Assembly (NCBI RefSeq): GCF_963924675.1
Contig: NC_089223.1
Coordinates: forward strand, 4,476,881 to 4,540,880
Direction: 5' to 3'
Length of the DNA: 64,000 nucleotides
Source of the DNA: Phocoena phocoena
Taxonomy: Eukaryota; Chordata; Mammalia; Artiodactyla; Phocoenidae
Shown: one piece after another, positions 12,427-25,055 of the stretch
How the letters are laid out: every line of letters starts with the position of its first letter
How positions within the stretch are numbered: the first letter of the stretch is position 1
Program-made: the position numbers and the translations under genes
Notes under the pieces: model-generated
The model's input: only the letters and a program-made list of their open reading frames with translations
Database searches by the model: none
Told to the model about the DNA's origin: nothing

Positions 12427-12749
12427 AAATGATTTTTCCCAGACTTGCTCTCAGGGAAGCAAAGAAATATTTGACACTTGATTTGTGGAAATACAACAAT
12501 CATTTTAAAAGTCCAAGGAGGTACAGCTTTTTAAATAGACCAAGGAAGATGGGAAAAGTGTATCACAGGAGGAAAAACAAACAAAAAATATGGAGGAGGG
12601 AAATGAGGGAGATTATACTACACTGAGGAATAAACATTTCACAAATAACGTTTTCTTTGTTTATTGCAAGGAATTGTCAAAGAGTAATTTGAGAGAATTA
12701 GTAATCACAAATTATTTTAAGTAATAGATTTTAAAAAATCAATCTATAG
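12427..12749. other. No feature recognised
   Basis: Purine-rich on the plus strand around 12530-12610. No repeat family or exon was recognised. Confidence 0.5.
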
Positions 12750-12960
12750 CAGGTTTGGACAAATTTTCCTCTAAAGGGCCACAGAGTAAATATGTTAGGC
12801 TTTCTGGTCCATCCCCTCTCTGTCACAGTGTTATATAGCAATGTGTTATACTGTAAAGGCAGACATAAGCATACGTGAACAAGTGGTCGTGGCTATGTTC
12901 CTATAAAATTTTGTTTAAAAAAGCAGGCTCTGGGCCATAATTTTTTGGCCACTGATCTAT
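12750..12960 (+). mobile_element. hAT-Charlie-type non-autonomous DNA transposon
   Basis: Contains the family signature ctctaaagggccacagagtaa, followed by ttaggctttctggtcc, gtggctatgttcctataaaa and, near the right end, gggccataattttttggcc. Diverged from consensus, with degraded ends. Confidence 0.8.
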
Positions 12961-13050
12961 AAAATAATGGTATAGCATAGATAGATATCAGTATAAAATG
13001 CATTAACATCATTACTGCTTTTTTGTTGCTGTTCTTAACATTTAAATATA

Positions 13051-13434
13051 CGTATGATATCACTTACACGTGGAATCTAAAATATGACACAAATGAACCT
13101 TTTTATGAAACAGAAACAGACTCACAGACATAGAGAACAAACTTATGGTTACCAAAGGGGAAAGGGGGTGGGGTAGGGATAAATTAGGAGTTTGGGATTA
13201 GCAGATACAAACTACTATACCTAAACTAGATAAACAGCAAGTTCCTACTGTATAGCACAGGGAATTAATTCAATACCCTATAATAAACCATAATGGGAAA
13301 GAATATGTATATAAACATGCATAATACGTGTATATATGCATGTATATATATATAACTGAATCACTTTCCTGTATAACAGAAAATAACACAACATTGTAAA
13401 CCAACTATACTTCAATTTAAAAACAAAAAAAAGG
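13051..13434 (+). mobile_element. L1 3' UTR, 5'-truncated insertion
   Basis: Begins with gtatgatatcacttacacg and runs through cagaaacagactcacagac, tactgtatagcacaggg, an AT dinucleotide-rich stretch and tatacttcaatttaaaaac to an A-rich tail. Likely duplications are tttaaatata (13041-13050) and tttaagtata (13435-13444), with one mismatch. Confidence 0.88.
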
Positions 13435-13444
13435 TTTAAGTATA

Positions 13445-13935
13445 GATTTCTTGGGAATCAGAGAAAAAAAACGTGGATATAGCCATATTCAATTATGAAT
13501 TTAAAAGTAGCAATTTTTTGTTATCTCAATTTAAGAGATCCTCTAATGTTTGTCATATAAATGTATTTCAAATAATATGTGAGAAATTAACATTTTATGT
13601 AAATTCTAGGGATAGTGTCAGGATGGAGGAAGGCTTCTGTATCACATACATCCCAGCAAAGTCACTGATTTTTCTCTACTGTCATAAAAGAGTGGACTAG
13701 ACCTTGGACTTCTATTGACATAACCTCTTGGTTGTTTCAGGTGAAAACATTTTGTCAAATACAATCAGGGTAAACTTGGTGTTGTATTAATTGTTGAACA
13801 TAAGACAGAGCTATCATTTACCTAGTGAGCATGGTCAGGAATGCTAGACACACAGGCAATTCGACCCCAAAGAGTATTTTTGGTACAGCTTAAACTTGCT
13901 TTTTAGTTATACTGAATGAGGAAATGGGACTCTCA
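13445..13935. other. No feature recognised
   Basis: AT-rich. The 75-codon ORF at 13473-13700 has no recognisable domain and a composition like its surroundings. Confidence 0.5.
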
Positions 13936-13938
13936 GAA

Positions 13939-14152
13939 GCAGTAGTTCTTCACCTGTGTTTCACATTACAGTCATTTGAGGAGAATTAACACCCTACTGA
14001 TGCCCGGGCCTCATTATGAGAGGTTCTGATTTAATTGATTGGTGGTGAGGTGTGGGTATCAGTGTTTTTTAAAAGCACATTGGGTGATTCACAAAAAGCA
14101 CATTGGGTGAATTCACTTGGTGATTCACCACCAAGGTGGTGAGCCACTGTTT
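13939..14152 (+). mobile_element. MER20-like hAT element with internal duplication
   Basis: Terminal pattern cagtagttcttcacctg ... ggtggtgagccactg, with tgatgcccgggcctcatt, ttctgatttaattgat and gggtatcagtgttttttaaa between, fits MER20. A segment near the right end (aaaagcacattgggtgattc) is tandemly repeated at about a 23-bp step. Confidence 0.7.
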
Positions 14153-14954
14153 CCGAGCTTAAATAAATTAAAATCACATCCCTATTAGGGGAAAAACTGA
14201 AACTTGACATTAGTTCGGGTGCTAAATTTAGACCATAATCTCACAGTTGCTTCTTCATGCACATAGGCCTATTAGATTGTGCAATGGAACAATGCCTTGA
14301 GCATTTAGGACTCGTAAGTTGTTTCTATTGCAGTAATTGTAAATCTGAATTAAATTAGTGGAGCTGAAGAAAAATACACTTTTATCAATGAATTGCATTC
14401 CAAGTCTCATCCACTTTTAATGCCCAGTTTAAGGGCAATCTAGGCAGTGTCCCCAGTCCTTCAAGAAGAATTATAGAAGCCCTAGCTGGAGCCTATTTTT
14501 ATTTCTCCCTTTAGACATCTATAGTGCTTTATCTGAATCATATTTATTTTCTCTTTCTCTCAATTTACCTTTTATTTTTTAGGCATGCCTTTTTTCCCCT
14601 TCTTTTGGACTATGATATGCTGAGGGTAAGGACCATTTATGATTCATTTCCGTATCATCTACAGATTCTTGAATTAGATTTATACATAATAAAATTTCAA
14701 TTATTAGTCATAAAATAAATCAAATACTACTATGTAAATGTTGCACCTTTTTCTATTCTCCTACTATATGCGTATCATTTATAAGATTTATATATGTATA
14801 ATTGGGGAGTGTGGTGTGGGGTAAGAAGATATGATAACGGTATTGCTAGCATATAAATTATGTTAACTTAATCTTATGTAAATGGATTTAAAAATATGAT
14901 ATTCTTTTCTAAAATTGATTGGATTAGTCCACTTATATTCATTATTGATATGTC
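14153..14954. other. No gene; possible ancient L2-like scrap
   Basis: Around 14605-14660 tgctgagggtaaggaccattt resembles the 3' portion of L2-type repeats. The rest is unrecognised AT-rich DNA. Confidence 0.35.
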
Positions 14955-15300
14955 TGAAGGTGTCACTTGGAAATTAATATGTTGAAATCCTAATGTCCCA
15001 TGTGATGGTATTAGGAGGTGGGGTATTTGGGAAGTATTAGGTCATGAGGGCGGAATCCTCATAACTGGGATTAGTACTCTTATAAAAGAGGCCCCAGAGA
15101 GCTCCCTGATGCTGTCTGGCATGTGAGGACATAGTGAAAAGACAGCTGTTTATGACCAGGAAGCCCTCACCAAACGTTGAACTTGCTGATGCCCAGATCT
15201 TGAAATTTCCAGCTTCTAGAACGTAGGAAGTAAATGTTTGTTGATTATAAGCCTCTAAGTCTGTGATATTTTGTTATAGCAGCTTGAATGGACTAAGAAA
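14955..15300 (+). mobile_element. Solo LTR of MaLR type (MLT1A/B-like)
   Basis: Follows the MLT1 LTR order closely: atatgttgaaatcctaatg, tgatggtattaggaggtggg, attaggtcatgagggcgga, cttataaaagaggccccag (TATA-like), and the 3' end ttgttatagcagcttgaatg. No internal retroviral sequence adjoins it, so it is a solo LTR. Confidence 0.85.
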
Positions 15301-16900
15301 ATAAGAATAATTGATATCTTTGGAGTTATTTCTATAACTTTTCTTTGTGCTCCCTATTGTCTTTTTTTGGTATGTTTTCTTTTTGGATATATTGTGTTTA
15401 TTTGTTCTGTTTTTACTTCATTGTTTTCCTGTTACAGACTTCGAATTTATATACTTTTTTCCCTTATTTTAGTGTTTGCCCTGGGTATCTTATCATATAT
15501 GTTTACTGTAGAAATATTTTTTATCCTTTTCTGTGTCTGAGAAATTTCATATTCTTTTCATTAATGGCCCAAATCTTTTATGGCATTATGCTTTTCACTC
15601 ACTTTATCAGAGTCTTAAGGAGGTAAGGAGATAAATGCTTAATCTCAGTTGGCTTTCTTTCATCCTGGCTTCTGAACGTCTGTTGTATTTCTCTATGCCT
15701 ACTAACAGTAGGTAAATTAACTCAGAACTCCTTTATCATTCATCTGAATCTTGCATTCCTTTCCTAACTGCCTAACTTTTAACTTTCTTTGCTTTCAACC
15801 TTGCCAACTTCAATCTAATTACTGTTAAAGTAACCTATAAACTAATATTTTCAGATGTCTTTTATGCTTTAAACCTTTAAATGGCTCACCATTTCTTTCT
15901 AAATCATTAAGTCCAAACAGAAACATGTGACACAGTCCTTCGGACAAGCTGCTAACTCTTCATTTCTAGTGTAGTTACTTTGGATACTTTGAAATTTCTG
16001 AGAGCTGACTTTTCAATGGCTGCTCTACTTCTTTTAGCAAAGATTTCATACTGTCTATTCAGCAGGGTCATGGTACAAAAAGCATACTGAAGCTGCATAG
16101 TAAGCATTATGTTTTACTCAAATTGTTTAAATGTCCACACACATATTAAATTATTAAAAACTAGGCACTATAACATTCTGGGAACTGCTTAATGATATTC
16201 AGCACAGCACTTAATTTTCCTAGAACAGTTTGTTTATGTTAATTTGGTTTTAATCAGGTAAAACGCTACTTTCTACCACACTGGCACTATTAGCTATTCT
16301 AGTAGGAAAATGACAAGTCTTTTCCAAAATTAGAAACTGAAGTAAATATTCAGCCAAACAACCGATCCATTCTGATGATTATATTTCAATTATAAAGTAC
16401 ATGGAACACTATTAGAAAAACTGGACTTTAAATCAAAAGGTGGACTCTATATGCTGTTTTATATGTACTGTGTTTATTAAATAGTTTCAAATACATTTTT
16501 TTAATGAATGCAGCACTCTCAAGAACAGGAAATTACTTTTCTCATAAGTAGCAAAGCCTATTTGTTGCTTTACTAGTATGGTATTTTTGAAGGTTTTTCT
16601 ATTGGAAATACTTCAGTTATAAGCTTCCAGGAATATTATAGTTAAATTAAAAATATAAAAGCAGTGCAAAACACGTTAAGCTGAGATTTGAATTTCATTT
16701 TGACTCTTGATGGTTATGCCCATTATATATTATCAGTCAATAAACCCTCCAAGCAAAAGATTTTACATTATGCAAAGCATAATCGCATCATCAAATAAAA
16801 GCTCAAACTCATATATCCCTCACTGTGTATATTTTTAAATGCCATATATATGTATATATGCATATATATAAATCTATATGATAATAAAACTACATAATGG
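15301..16900. other. Mostly unrecognised; old L1/L2-like traces
   Basis: 15330-15600 has the T-rich texture of an inverted old L1 (tagtgtttgccctgggtatc). 15860-15960 (aatggctcaccatttc) resembles an L2-class 3' region. Neither is firm. The rest is AT-rich without features. Confidence 0.3.
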
Positions 16901-16904
16901 GATA

Positions 16905-17050
16905 GATGCTAGTATTATTTTCCTCTTTTAGATCAGGAAACCATGGCACATGGAAGTTAACTAATTTCATCAGTGACAGATTTAAGAAATGGTAGAGCTG
17001 GAATTTGAATTTCAGGTAGTTTGGCTAAGAGTCTGCCACTTTACAGTCTG
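16905..17050 (+). mobile_element. MIR SINE fragment
   Basis: tattttcctcttttagatca, ggaaaccatggcacatggaag, ttaactaatttcatcagtgac and tagagctggaatttgaattt follow the MIR 3' half in order. Confidence 0.65.
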
Positions 17051-17259
17051 CCCAGTGATAGTGATCAACCTTAGATAATTAAAACTAACAAACTTGACTA
17101 CAGCCTCCTGTTTCACAAATAATTTTTCTAGTCTATGAAATATGGAAACATATCTAAGAAATGGAAAAGAAAAATAGTCTTAAAATCAAAACTTTATCAA
17201 TCCAAAAACTAATAGAGATATTTTGCTAGTTAGAATTTTGTCAAGGGTTAAAAATTTTT

Positions 17260-17468
17260 TTTTTTTTTTTTTTTTTACGGTACACGGGCCTCTCACTGTT
17301 GTGGCCTCTCCCGTTGCAGAGCACAGGCTCCGGATGCACAGGCTCAGCGGCCATGGCTCACGGGTCCAGCCGCTCCGCGGCATGTGGGATCTTCCCGGAC
17401 CAGGGCACGAACCCGTGTCCCCTGCATCGGCAGGCGGACTCTCAACCACTGCGCCACCAGGGAAGCCC
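17260..17468 (-). mobile_element. CHR-2-like cetacean SINE, full length
   Basis: Same structure as the copy at 8980: T-run to 17276, then acggtacacgggcctctcac and on to the inverted tRNA head ccaccagggaagccc. The duplication aaaaattttt (17250-17259 and 17469-17478) is low in complexity, so the left boundary is uncertain by a few bases. Confidence 0.92.
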
Positions 17469-17574
17469 AAAAATTTTTTTTTAAATGGTCATAATAATTT
17501 AAAAAGTACTTAGCATTCATGGGAATACAGCAATTGAAGGCATTTTTAAAATGTACTGTTAGTCTGCACCAGTG

Positions 17575-17720
17575 GTCTCACATTATAGCTCAATTGCAAA
17601 TTCTCAGCCCCAATCAGTACTTAATGAACCAGAAACTCTAGGTGTATGACCAAATCATTTGTGCTTTAACAAGCACTTCAGGTGATTCAGATGAACACTC
17701 AAGTTTGACAACTTGTTGTG
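17575..17720 (+). mobile_element. MER5A-like hAT fragment
   Basis: ccagtggtctcacattatag, aaccagaaactctaggtgt, gctttaacaagcacttcagg, tgattcagatgaacactc and aagtttgacaacttg follow the MER5-type order. The right terminal inverted repeat is degraded. Confidence 0.7.
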
Positions 17721-18174
17721 TTCAAGCGTTGTGTTGTGTTGTTTTACACACAACAATATGATTCAGTGATGGGGCCCATTCAGAAACATAAAAAACACAC
17801 AAAGTTTAAGTAGTTTAGAGATGAGCAGAGTCTCATTTTTAGCATGGCCTGGCATGCCAAATGAACGGGTGTTTGTTTTAATAATCTGAGTTAATAAAAA
17901 AAATTGTAAGAATTTGAACTTCTAAACTGTGTGAAGTGGAAAGAAAAGTGTAAATTGTGGAGTTGAGAAGGGGGGTGGAATTTAGACAGACCAGAGACAA
18001 AAGGGAAATTATGATGGGCTATGAAGGCATTATAGGAAAATCTAATGGAAGTTCAAAAGATGAACGCTAAATTAGCTTAGATATTGAGACCATATGTTCA
18101 ATTACCAAAAGCCAAGGCCCCCAAGTTAAGAACCTAACTCCAATGTATAAATACTCATTGTGAATGCATTAGTG
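17721..18174. other. No feature recognised
   Basis: AT-rich DNA. No coding or repeat signature was recognised. Confidence 0.5.
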
Positions 18175-18300
18175 AATCACTGGCTCTTTCTGGGCCTTAG
18201 TGTTCTTATTTAATACAGTGATATCAAAACCTAATTCACACATTTTGAAAAGATTAAGTTATATGTGAAGAGCTCACCATAGTTTATGGCACATCACTAA
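18175..18300 (+). mobile_element. MIR-like fragment
   Basis: Degenerate: gggccttagtgttcttattt, ttaatacagtgatatcaaa, gaagagctcaccatagttt. Compatible with the MIR middle to 3' part, with low certainty. Confidence 0.45.
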
Positions 18301-18699
18301 ACCCACCCTCCATTAGATTCTCCTTTTAATGTAAACAGAACCCATCCCTCATAGTGATGAGTGAGACATTAGAAATCAAGTAACGATATTTATACTCTAC
18401 TTACAAATGTTTGGGGTTAGATATTAGTGATATCAATTTAGTTTGAAGATATTATTTTAAAATGTTCTGATGTTTCCAAAGGTAAAATACATGAAAAAAT
18501 ATAAAAGCTTTTTTGCCTGAACTCTTTTGATAGTGGAAGCAAAGAGATATTTGACTCAAATTGCTTTACTGTCTAACCTTATTCTCCACTTGCCATCTGT
18601 TCACAGTCTATACTTTAGTAGAATGTATGGCTTGCCTGATTCCAAAATGGAAATGTAGAAGCAAGACCTAATGTATACATGAATGACAACAACTAATGT

Positions 18700-18930
18700 A
18701 ATTGAATATTCACTGTATTATAGGATCCAAAGCTGAGTATTAACACATTTAATCCCTGCAACTCTATTAGGAGATAACTTTTATGTCTTTTTCATGGGCG
18801 GGTAAACTATGGCAATAGGGAGTTAAGTCTCCAAAAAAGATAAAGTCGGTGAGTATTGGAGCTGGGTTATAAAATCAGGCAGTTAATCTCCAGAATCTAT
18901 GTATTTAACCACTGTGCCATGATTCAAGAC
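18700..18930 (+). mobile_element. MIR SINE
   Basis: attaacacatttaatccctg, ctctattaggagataac, gggcgggtaaactatggcaa, gagctgggttataaaatcag and aaccactgtgccatg follow the MIR core and tail, including the terminal region that in genes resembles tRNA-derived 3' sequence. Confidence 0.6.
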
Positions 18931-21404
18931 ACTTGAAATAAGGATGTTTACAAAGTAATATTGATTCATACCCATAATAGCAATGCAAATATTGACATAA
19001 CATTCAGGACATCTGTTCAAATTTAGATTTCCATATCATACAGATGTAGTACAGAATGCTAGAGGCAGGCTAAGATTAGACTTGGCTAACTGATTATTGA
19101 AATAGTGATGTCTCATCTTAAAGAGTTAATCATACGTTTTATTTTATCACTGAAATAAAAATCCCTTTCCCATTTTCATTCCGACTGTTTGTTTCTGAGC
19201 TTTAATTTTTAGATGTAATCTCTGAGGAGCTGAAAATGGTTGACCATTAACCATTTACTTATTTTTAAGTAAGTGGTTCACAAGAAAATTTATGTTATAA
19301 ATCTTGCCTCTCTCTAATGGTTAATTTCATCAAATGGGTTAAATATAGTAAATAATACACAAAACCAGTCCAAATGGAGAGATGCAACTCTTAAAGAAGA
19401 GGCTGAAAGGAACATTTCCATAGTGACTTTTATCTCCTCTTTTATAATGTAGGCACTAGACCAACACCCACCATCAGCGTCTTTCCTACATTGCCTGGCC
19501 AATTTTTACCTTTCAATATTTATGTCAAAGGACATTTCAGAGCCTTCATGTAGACTAAATTTAAATTGTAAACGAATCTTATAAAAGCAAATGTTTCTCA
19601 AGCTGGCAGATGGAAATGAATATACAAAGATCATCTTTTTTTTTTTTTCTCAATTGGGACAGAATTGCCCTCATTTCTTTACCTCTCAAGTAATGCTAAC
19701 TTTTAATGTAGATTTTCTTGCGTTAAAACTTTGATAAATTAGCACTTTTAAGTGACTGAAATAGTAAATGGAAATTTAAAGTTCATTTCTATTAAGTTTC
19801 AGTCATATTTTAAATCAGAAAATGCCATGAAAAATACTAGTCTTTAAAAATGTGAGCAATAAACTGAGTAAGCATGACTGTAAAGGGCTATTCTTCAGGT
19901 AGAAAGAATATCTTTAATATAAACAACTATTTTATTTAATTTTCATGAGATCCCAAACAATCCCCCCCAAAAGAAATCAGTGACTACTGTGAAATATATT
20001 GTGGTATATATTTAAGTAGTTGATAAGTTTATCAAAGTTTATGTGAATACATTGTTTAGTTTCTTTTGACAGGAGTTTGGAAATAATGAAAAACATTAGA
20101 AAATAGAGATAAATGACAGTGGATATGTTTCATTAAGCAGCTGCAGGGATTGGTATTAGGTGAGAAAAATGATACGCCTGTAAGAGATGAAAAATTTTAA
20201 AAAGCAGCATTTTTGCAGTCCCAGTTTAAAAAAAAAACTTTTTTGTTAACATCTTAGCTTTTAGATTTTTGTTATCCATGCATTTTTTTTTGTAGGAGGG
20301 AAAGTGTTTCTGGGAGGACAAGACTGATGCATAAATTATATAATTCCTCTATGAACTACATTATTCCTTCTTCTTGATCTTTTCATGGCTAGTCTGCAGC
20401 ATTGCTGGCAAATAGTAGGGGTGACATTTGGTTTTATGTATTCACTCAATGCACATTTACTTTGTGGAGAAATAAATGGGGTCTGACCATCTTTCTCTCA
20501 TTTTTATGTTTTCTGGGGTCTGGAATTTTCTTTAGAGGAGATCTCAGAGAAATATGAGAGAGAAATCATTTCTGCAATACCAAGAGATCCTTCTGTTTTA
20601 TCCCTCTATGTTCCTGACGGGAAAGCAAAGTCCTTCCAGACTTTCTAGGGCTCAGATTGCAAATCTCTTATCCAGGACAGTCTTCGGTTTCAAACATACT
20701 GTAATCAAAATTTTCAATATGACTGATACATTCTTGTGAAACTGTAGTTGAGTATATCACTTTATGACTGTGTTGTATAAATATTTATAAGTATCTTTCC
20801 TAGCTGATACAGTATGTATGATAAAAATAAAAAAGCCTTTTGAGAAAAATGCCTCTACATAGCAGGCATTCCATCAAGTTTCTTGAACACCCGATGAGCT
20901 TTGATTGAAATGTCTGAAGGACAGATTAAAAAGAGATTCCTGTTGTGCCTCTCTTGCTCATGTCTTCCTTATCCTCAGCAAATAAACTGAAGGATATGGC
21001 ATTTTTGAAGATCTTTCTCCTTGCGTGCACAGTATTCAAGGGTAGAATCTTACTTTGTGGGGGTGCTCCATCTATGACAGGAGTAAAATCACGCAGTCAT
21101 CCAAAGGCCTCGTGTGTACACTTTTAAACATATTTAGATAGTGTGCTATTCTTTACATATAAAGGAGACTCTTTGAGTCAATCTTCAGTGTTTTCTTGAT
21201 TAGGAAAATAATGGATTCTTTGGATTCTCCCTTCACATGTGCGTAAAATGCAACCACATTTGTTTCTGTTTGTTACATGACTGAAATAGGTCTGCTTTGG
21301 TCACAAAATGGAAGATGGTTAACTGGCTCCAAAAATTAGTCATAGGATATTGATTGTAGTCACATTAGTCTAAGAATTCCTAAAACCAGGTAGTATAAAG
21401 GTAC
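18931..21404. other. No gene or confident repeat recognised
   Basis: AT-rich, with T-runs at 19637-19648 and 20284-20292. ORFs of about 60 codons show no domain character. Confidence 0.5.
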
Positions 21405-21450
21405 TCTGTGTGTGTGTGTGTGTGTGCATGTGTGTGTGTGTGTGTGTGTA
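21405..21450 (+). repeat. (TG)n microsatellite with one interruption
   Basis: Alternating TG broken once by gcatg near 21425-21431. Confidence 0.95.
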
Positions 21451-22675
21451 CTGATAATATTTTCTAAATCTAACACAGTGAACCCATTTATAATTTTCTA
21501 AACCAGAGGACTCTGGCAAATGATGAGTGAGGCAGTGCTGTCAGGGGAAATGATGTGGAGCTCTCACTTTGCTCTACTCTACGGCCCATCCATCTAGTTA
21601 GGTAAAAAGAGGTAATAAACTTTACTGTGTGAGCAGTTTTCTTAAGCCTATATGTTCCATCCTTCCAAATCTTATGGTATTAATTATCTTTATTATTAGA
21701 TCAATACCTAGGATGCTCTGATGTATATTAAGCAAAATTTAAAGGCTGGCAGGTGCTATGTTTCAAAGAGTGTCTTTAATTCATGTCTTGCTGCTGGTAA
21801 AGTACAGATGACAAATAACACAAATGCTGTTATTAAAAAGAGGAACTCCATTCATATGTGGATGGGAAGACTAAAAAAACTCATTCTGTACCATCTCTAA
21901 TGATTTTCATGGCATTATTGAGCAGAAGGATGCCTCCTGAATCCATTCCTAAAGATAGCTGAGTTGTATATATTTTGTGGCAATAGCTTTAAAATAATTT
22001 TTGAAACTTAATAATTCACTGTCTGTGAAAGATTATTTTGTCCTATTATTTATACTAAGAATCCACAGAGAGAATTAAGGTGTAAGGCACATATATTGAG
22101 TTTTGATATCCTAGTATCTAGTATATTTTATAGTTGTTGGTTTACAAATCCAAAAGTGAATTAATTTGCAGCTGTACTGAATAGAATGCTGCATGAGTTC
22201 TGCATAAGGCATTCCAAAAATCACTTAAACCTTTATTCTATTTCTGTGCCTGGGAGTGCTCAGTGTTTATCACTGACGTTGTGATTGATTAACTGGGTAA
22301 AATTAATCATCTAGCATAACAAGCTTCAGAGTCATGCTTGAAATCCATATAAAAAGAATTCATAAAAATAAAACATTGGAACTTAATAGGTTGTAACTTT
22401 TTGAAGAAAGATATACAATATACAAAAGACAATATGTGTATTGTCTTTTAATATCTATGATCCTGTGAAACAATGATGATCAAATATTCTGTTACTGACA
22501 CTGACTCTTCATAATGGTCAAATTTCAAAGTTTCAAGTTTCAAAATATTCAAAAACACTCATGGTGGTGACAATCACTTTTAAATATAACAAGTAAGTTT
22601 GCGTGAACAGATGCTTTTCTCCATGCAAAGCTAGTGATCAATAATTTATACAAAAATTATAGTAATAATATTTTA
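21451..22675. other. No feature recognised
   Basis: AT-rich DNA without exon or repeat signatures that I can support. Confidence 0.5.
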
Positions 22676-23250
22676 ATAATTTCCAATTGCTGCCCTAACA
22701 AATTATTACTAATTTAGCCAGTATAAAACAACTCAATTTTATCATTCCACAGTTTCTCTAGGTCAGATGTCCGGGTCTAGTATAGTTCAGCTGGGTCCTC
22801 TGCTATGAGTTTCTCAAGGCTTAAATCAAGGTGTCAGCTGGGTTGCAGTCCTATCTAAAGGCTCTATGGATAAATCTACTTCCAAGCTCATGCAGGCTGT
22901 TGGCCAAATTCAGTCCTTGAAATTGTAGGACTGAAGTTTCCTTGCTGTCACTTTTAGTTCCAAAGGCCTCTCTGTTCTCAGCACTCAGCAATGGCACTTC
23001 AAATCCTTCTGATGCTTCATATCTCTCTGATGTTCCCTTCTGCTGCTTTGCTCTGATTTCTGGATTAAGGGCCCTTGTGACTAGTTAACCCCATCCAGAT
23101 AATGCAGTGTACTCTCTCTACTTTTAGGACCCCAATTATAACTATATTGTCAGTATTCATTTTGCCATTTAATATAACTTATTAACAGAGTCCATGGATT
23201 GGATGTGGATGTCTTTGGGGATGAGGGAGAGTTTCTGCCTACCACAGAAT
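22676..23250 (-). mobile_element. LTR-like element, reverse orientation (ERVL/MaLR class, uncertain)
   Basis: Opens with ccaattgctgccctaacaaa and later has ggtcagatgtccgggtctag, aaatcaaggtgtcagctggg, gggcccttgtgactagttaa and tttctgcctaccacaga. This is the reverse-complement layout of mammalian ERVL/MaLR LTRs, with the polyadenylation region at the left. No retroviral coding sequence is present. Confidence 0.5.
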
Positions 23251-23784
23251 TTGGGGGGTTATTTTACATATCCAACTTTTTACAATTGAATTACTTCAAC
23301 CATATTTTATTTTCAAATTCCAATTACTCACTGAAGTTTATCAAAAAAAAAATATGTGCCAAAATATATATTGAGCAGTTCCTCTTGTGACCAGATATTT
23401 TCTGTACAATTATCCTTTTTCTTCAAAGTGAAAAACAGCTATCATACTTTTGGTATTTGTGAGATAATTCTTAAAAATATGGGTGGATTTTTATTATTTT
23501 TTAAATAAAAATTAATAGATAATAAAGATTTGTTGAGTGGCACAGATGGCTGGAGGGTCTTAAAGAGGTGTGCTTAATGTAAATTGCAAAACTCAAATCA
23601 GGTTCTTAATAGAGTAGAAGGTTCATTGTTTACTTGGGTAAATACCAGAAGAGACTGGAAGAGAAAACGTAGTTAATTTAAAAATTATCTAAATATAGAA
23701 ATTTAAGATCCATTGACACTGAGGTGGTCAAAGGAAGGTTCCAGAGGTCATTCCTAACCTTTATAGTTTATAAGTTTGCTACGT
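23251..23784. other. No feature recognised
   Basis: AT-rich between the LTR-like block and the MIR. Confidence 0.5.
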
Positions 23785-23960
23785 GAACAACACTATTTTA
23801 GCACTTTACACATATTAACTCATTTAATCCTAAAATTTAATCCTATGAGGTAGGTGTAACTATTAAACTAAATTTTATAGATGAGAAACTAAGCCAAAGA
23901 GAAGTTAGTTTTACACAAGTTAGACAATAAGTCATGGTAGCACTTGGATAAACAACCAGC
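23785..23960 (+). mobile_element. MIR SINE
   Basis: actttacacatattaactca, tttaatcctatgaggtaggt, agatgagaaactaagccaaa and cacttggataa follow the MIR core in order, making it one of the clearest MIRs in the window. Confidence 0.8.
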
Positions 23961-24825
23961 TTTAAGTCATGTAAAATGTTTCTGTGGATATGTTTGTGTT
24001 TGTGTCCATCTCTCCCACTGCTGTACCACCATTGGCCATTTTAGTCCATCAAGGACTCTAAGAAGGGCCATGAGGAGATGGAGGAAAATGTTGAATGTAT
24101 CAGTCCGAGTAAGGACGGCTTGAAAAGGAAAAGTGTCCGACAGTGAAAGGCAGATATTATGAGGAAAAGACTAAAAATGGTTGACAGACATAGCAAGATT
24201 CACATCAGTGATGACCTTAAAAAAGCCTTGGAATAGTGGGAATAAAATCAAATTGAAGCTGGTTGACCCCTGAGTTGATTAGAGGTGGTAAAAACAGTTG
24301 GGAGTGGCTATAAAAGGGATTTTTTAAAAAAGTTTAGTAGTCGAGAGAGAGGAGTGTTTAAGGGTGGTCTCATAAATATTTTACATTCCACAGACTAGCT
24401 AGATAGATAGACGCATGATAGACACATTAATATGTTTGATTTCTAATTGGAAGAAGAGTAGAATAAATTTAAATAGGGGTTCCATAAAGGGATGTGAGCT
24501 GGCACATAGGTAGAAAGATTATACTTCAGTCAGAGGACTATTTTCTATTATAATAGGAGGCAATCAGAAGCAAGGAGTCTTGATATAGGTTAATCAGTTG
24601 GCTTACAGGCATCAAATTGATGACAATGATGTTCGCTCTGAATGATAAATCACGGCCGTTTACTGAGAGTGTATGAAGAAAAAGGAGACAATTTGAAATA
24701 GTTGCTGTGGAATATGAAACCGGAGATAACTTGCAAAATGTAGAAGCATTGCCGCTGGGCAGAATTAATACTCAAATTGTGGCTGAAGTTGTGATGTGGA
24801 TATTTTGTGAGATTTTTGATACTGT
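23961..24825. other. No gene; possible ancient repeat
   Basis: 24050-24330 has purine-rich text of the sort seen in some ancient, poorly named interspersed repeats (ggccatgaggagatggagg). I cannot assign it. Confidence 0.3.
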
Positions 24826-25055
24826 AAAGGCAGGGGTCAGCAGACATTTCTATCGGCGTAATATACTAAATATTTTATGATTTGTGGGTCATAGGTCTCC
24901 GCAGCAACTTCTCAATTATTGTTTTAACATGAAAGCAACCATGGAAAATACAGGAATAAATGGGCATGGCTGTGTTCCCATAAAACTTTATTTGCAAAAA
25001 TAAGTGGTGGGCTAGATTTAGCCTATAAGCCATAGTTTACAGACCTTTGCTCAGC
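24826..25055 (+). mobile_element. hAT-Charlie-type non-autonomous DNA transposon
   Basis: Same family as 12750-12960: aaggcaggggtcagcagaca, actaaatattttatgatttg, gtctccgcagcaacttctc, catggctgtgttcccataaa, and actttatttgcaaaaataag, ending catagtttacagaccttt. Confidence 0.85.
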
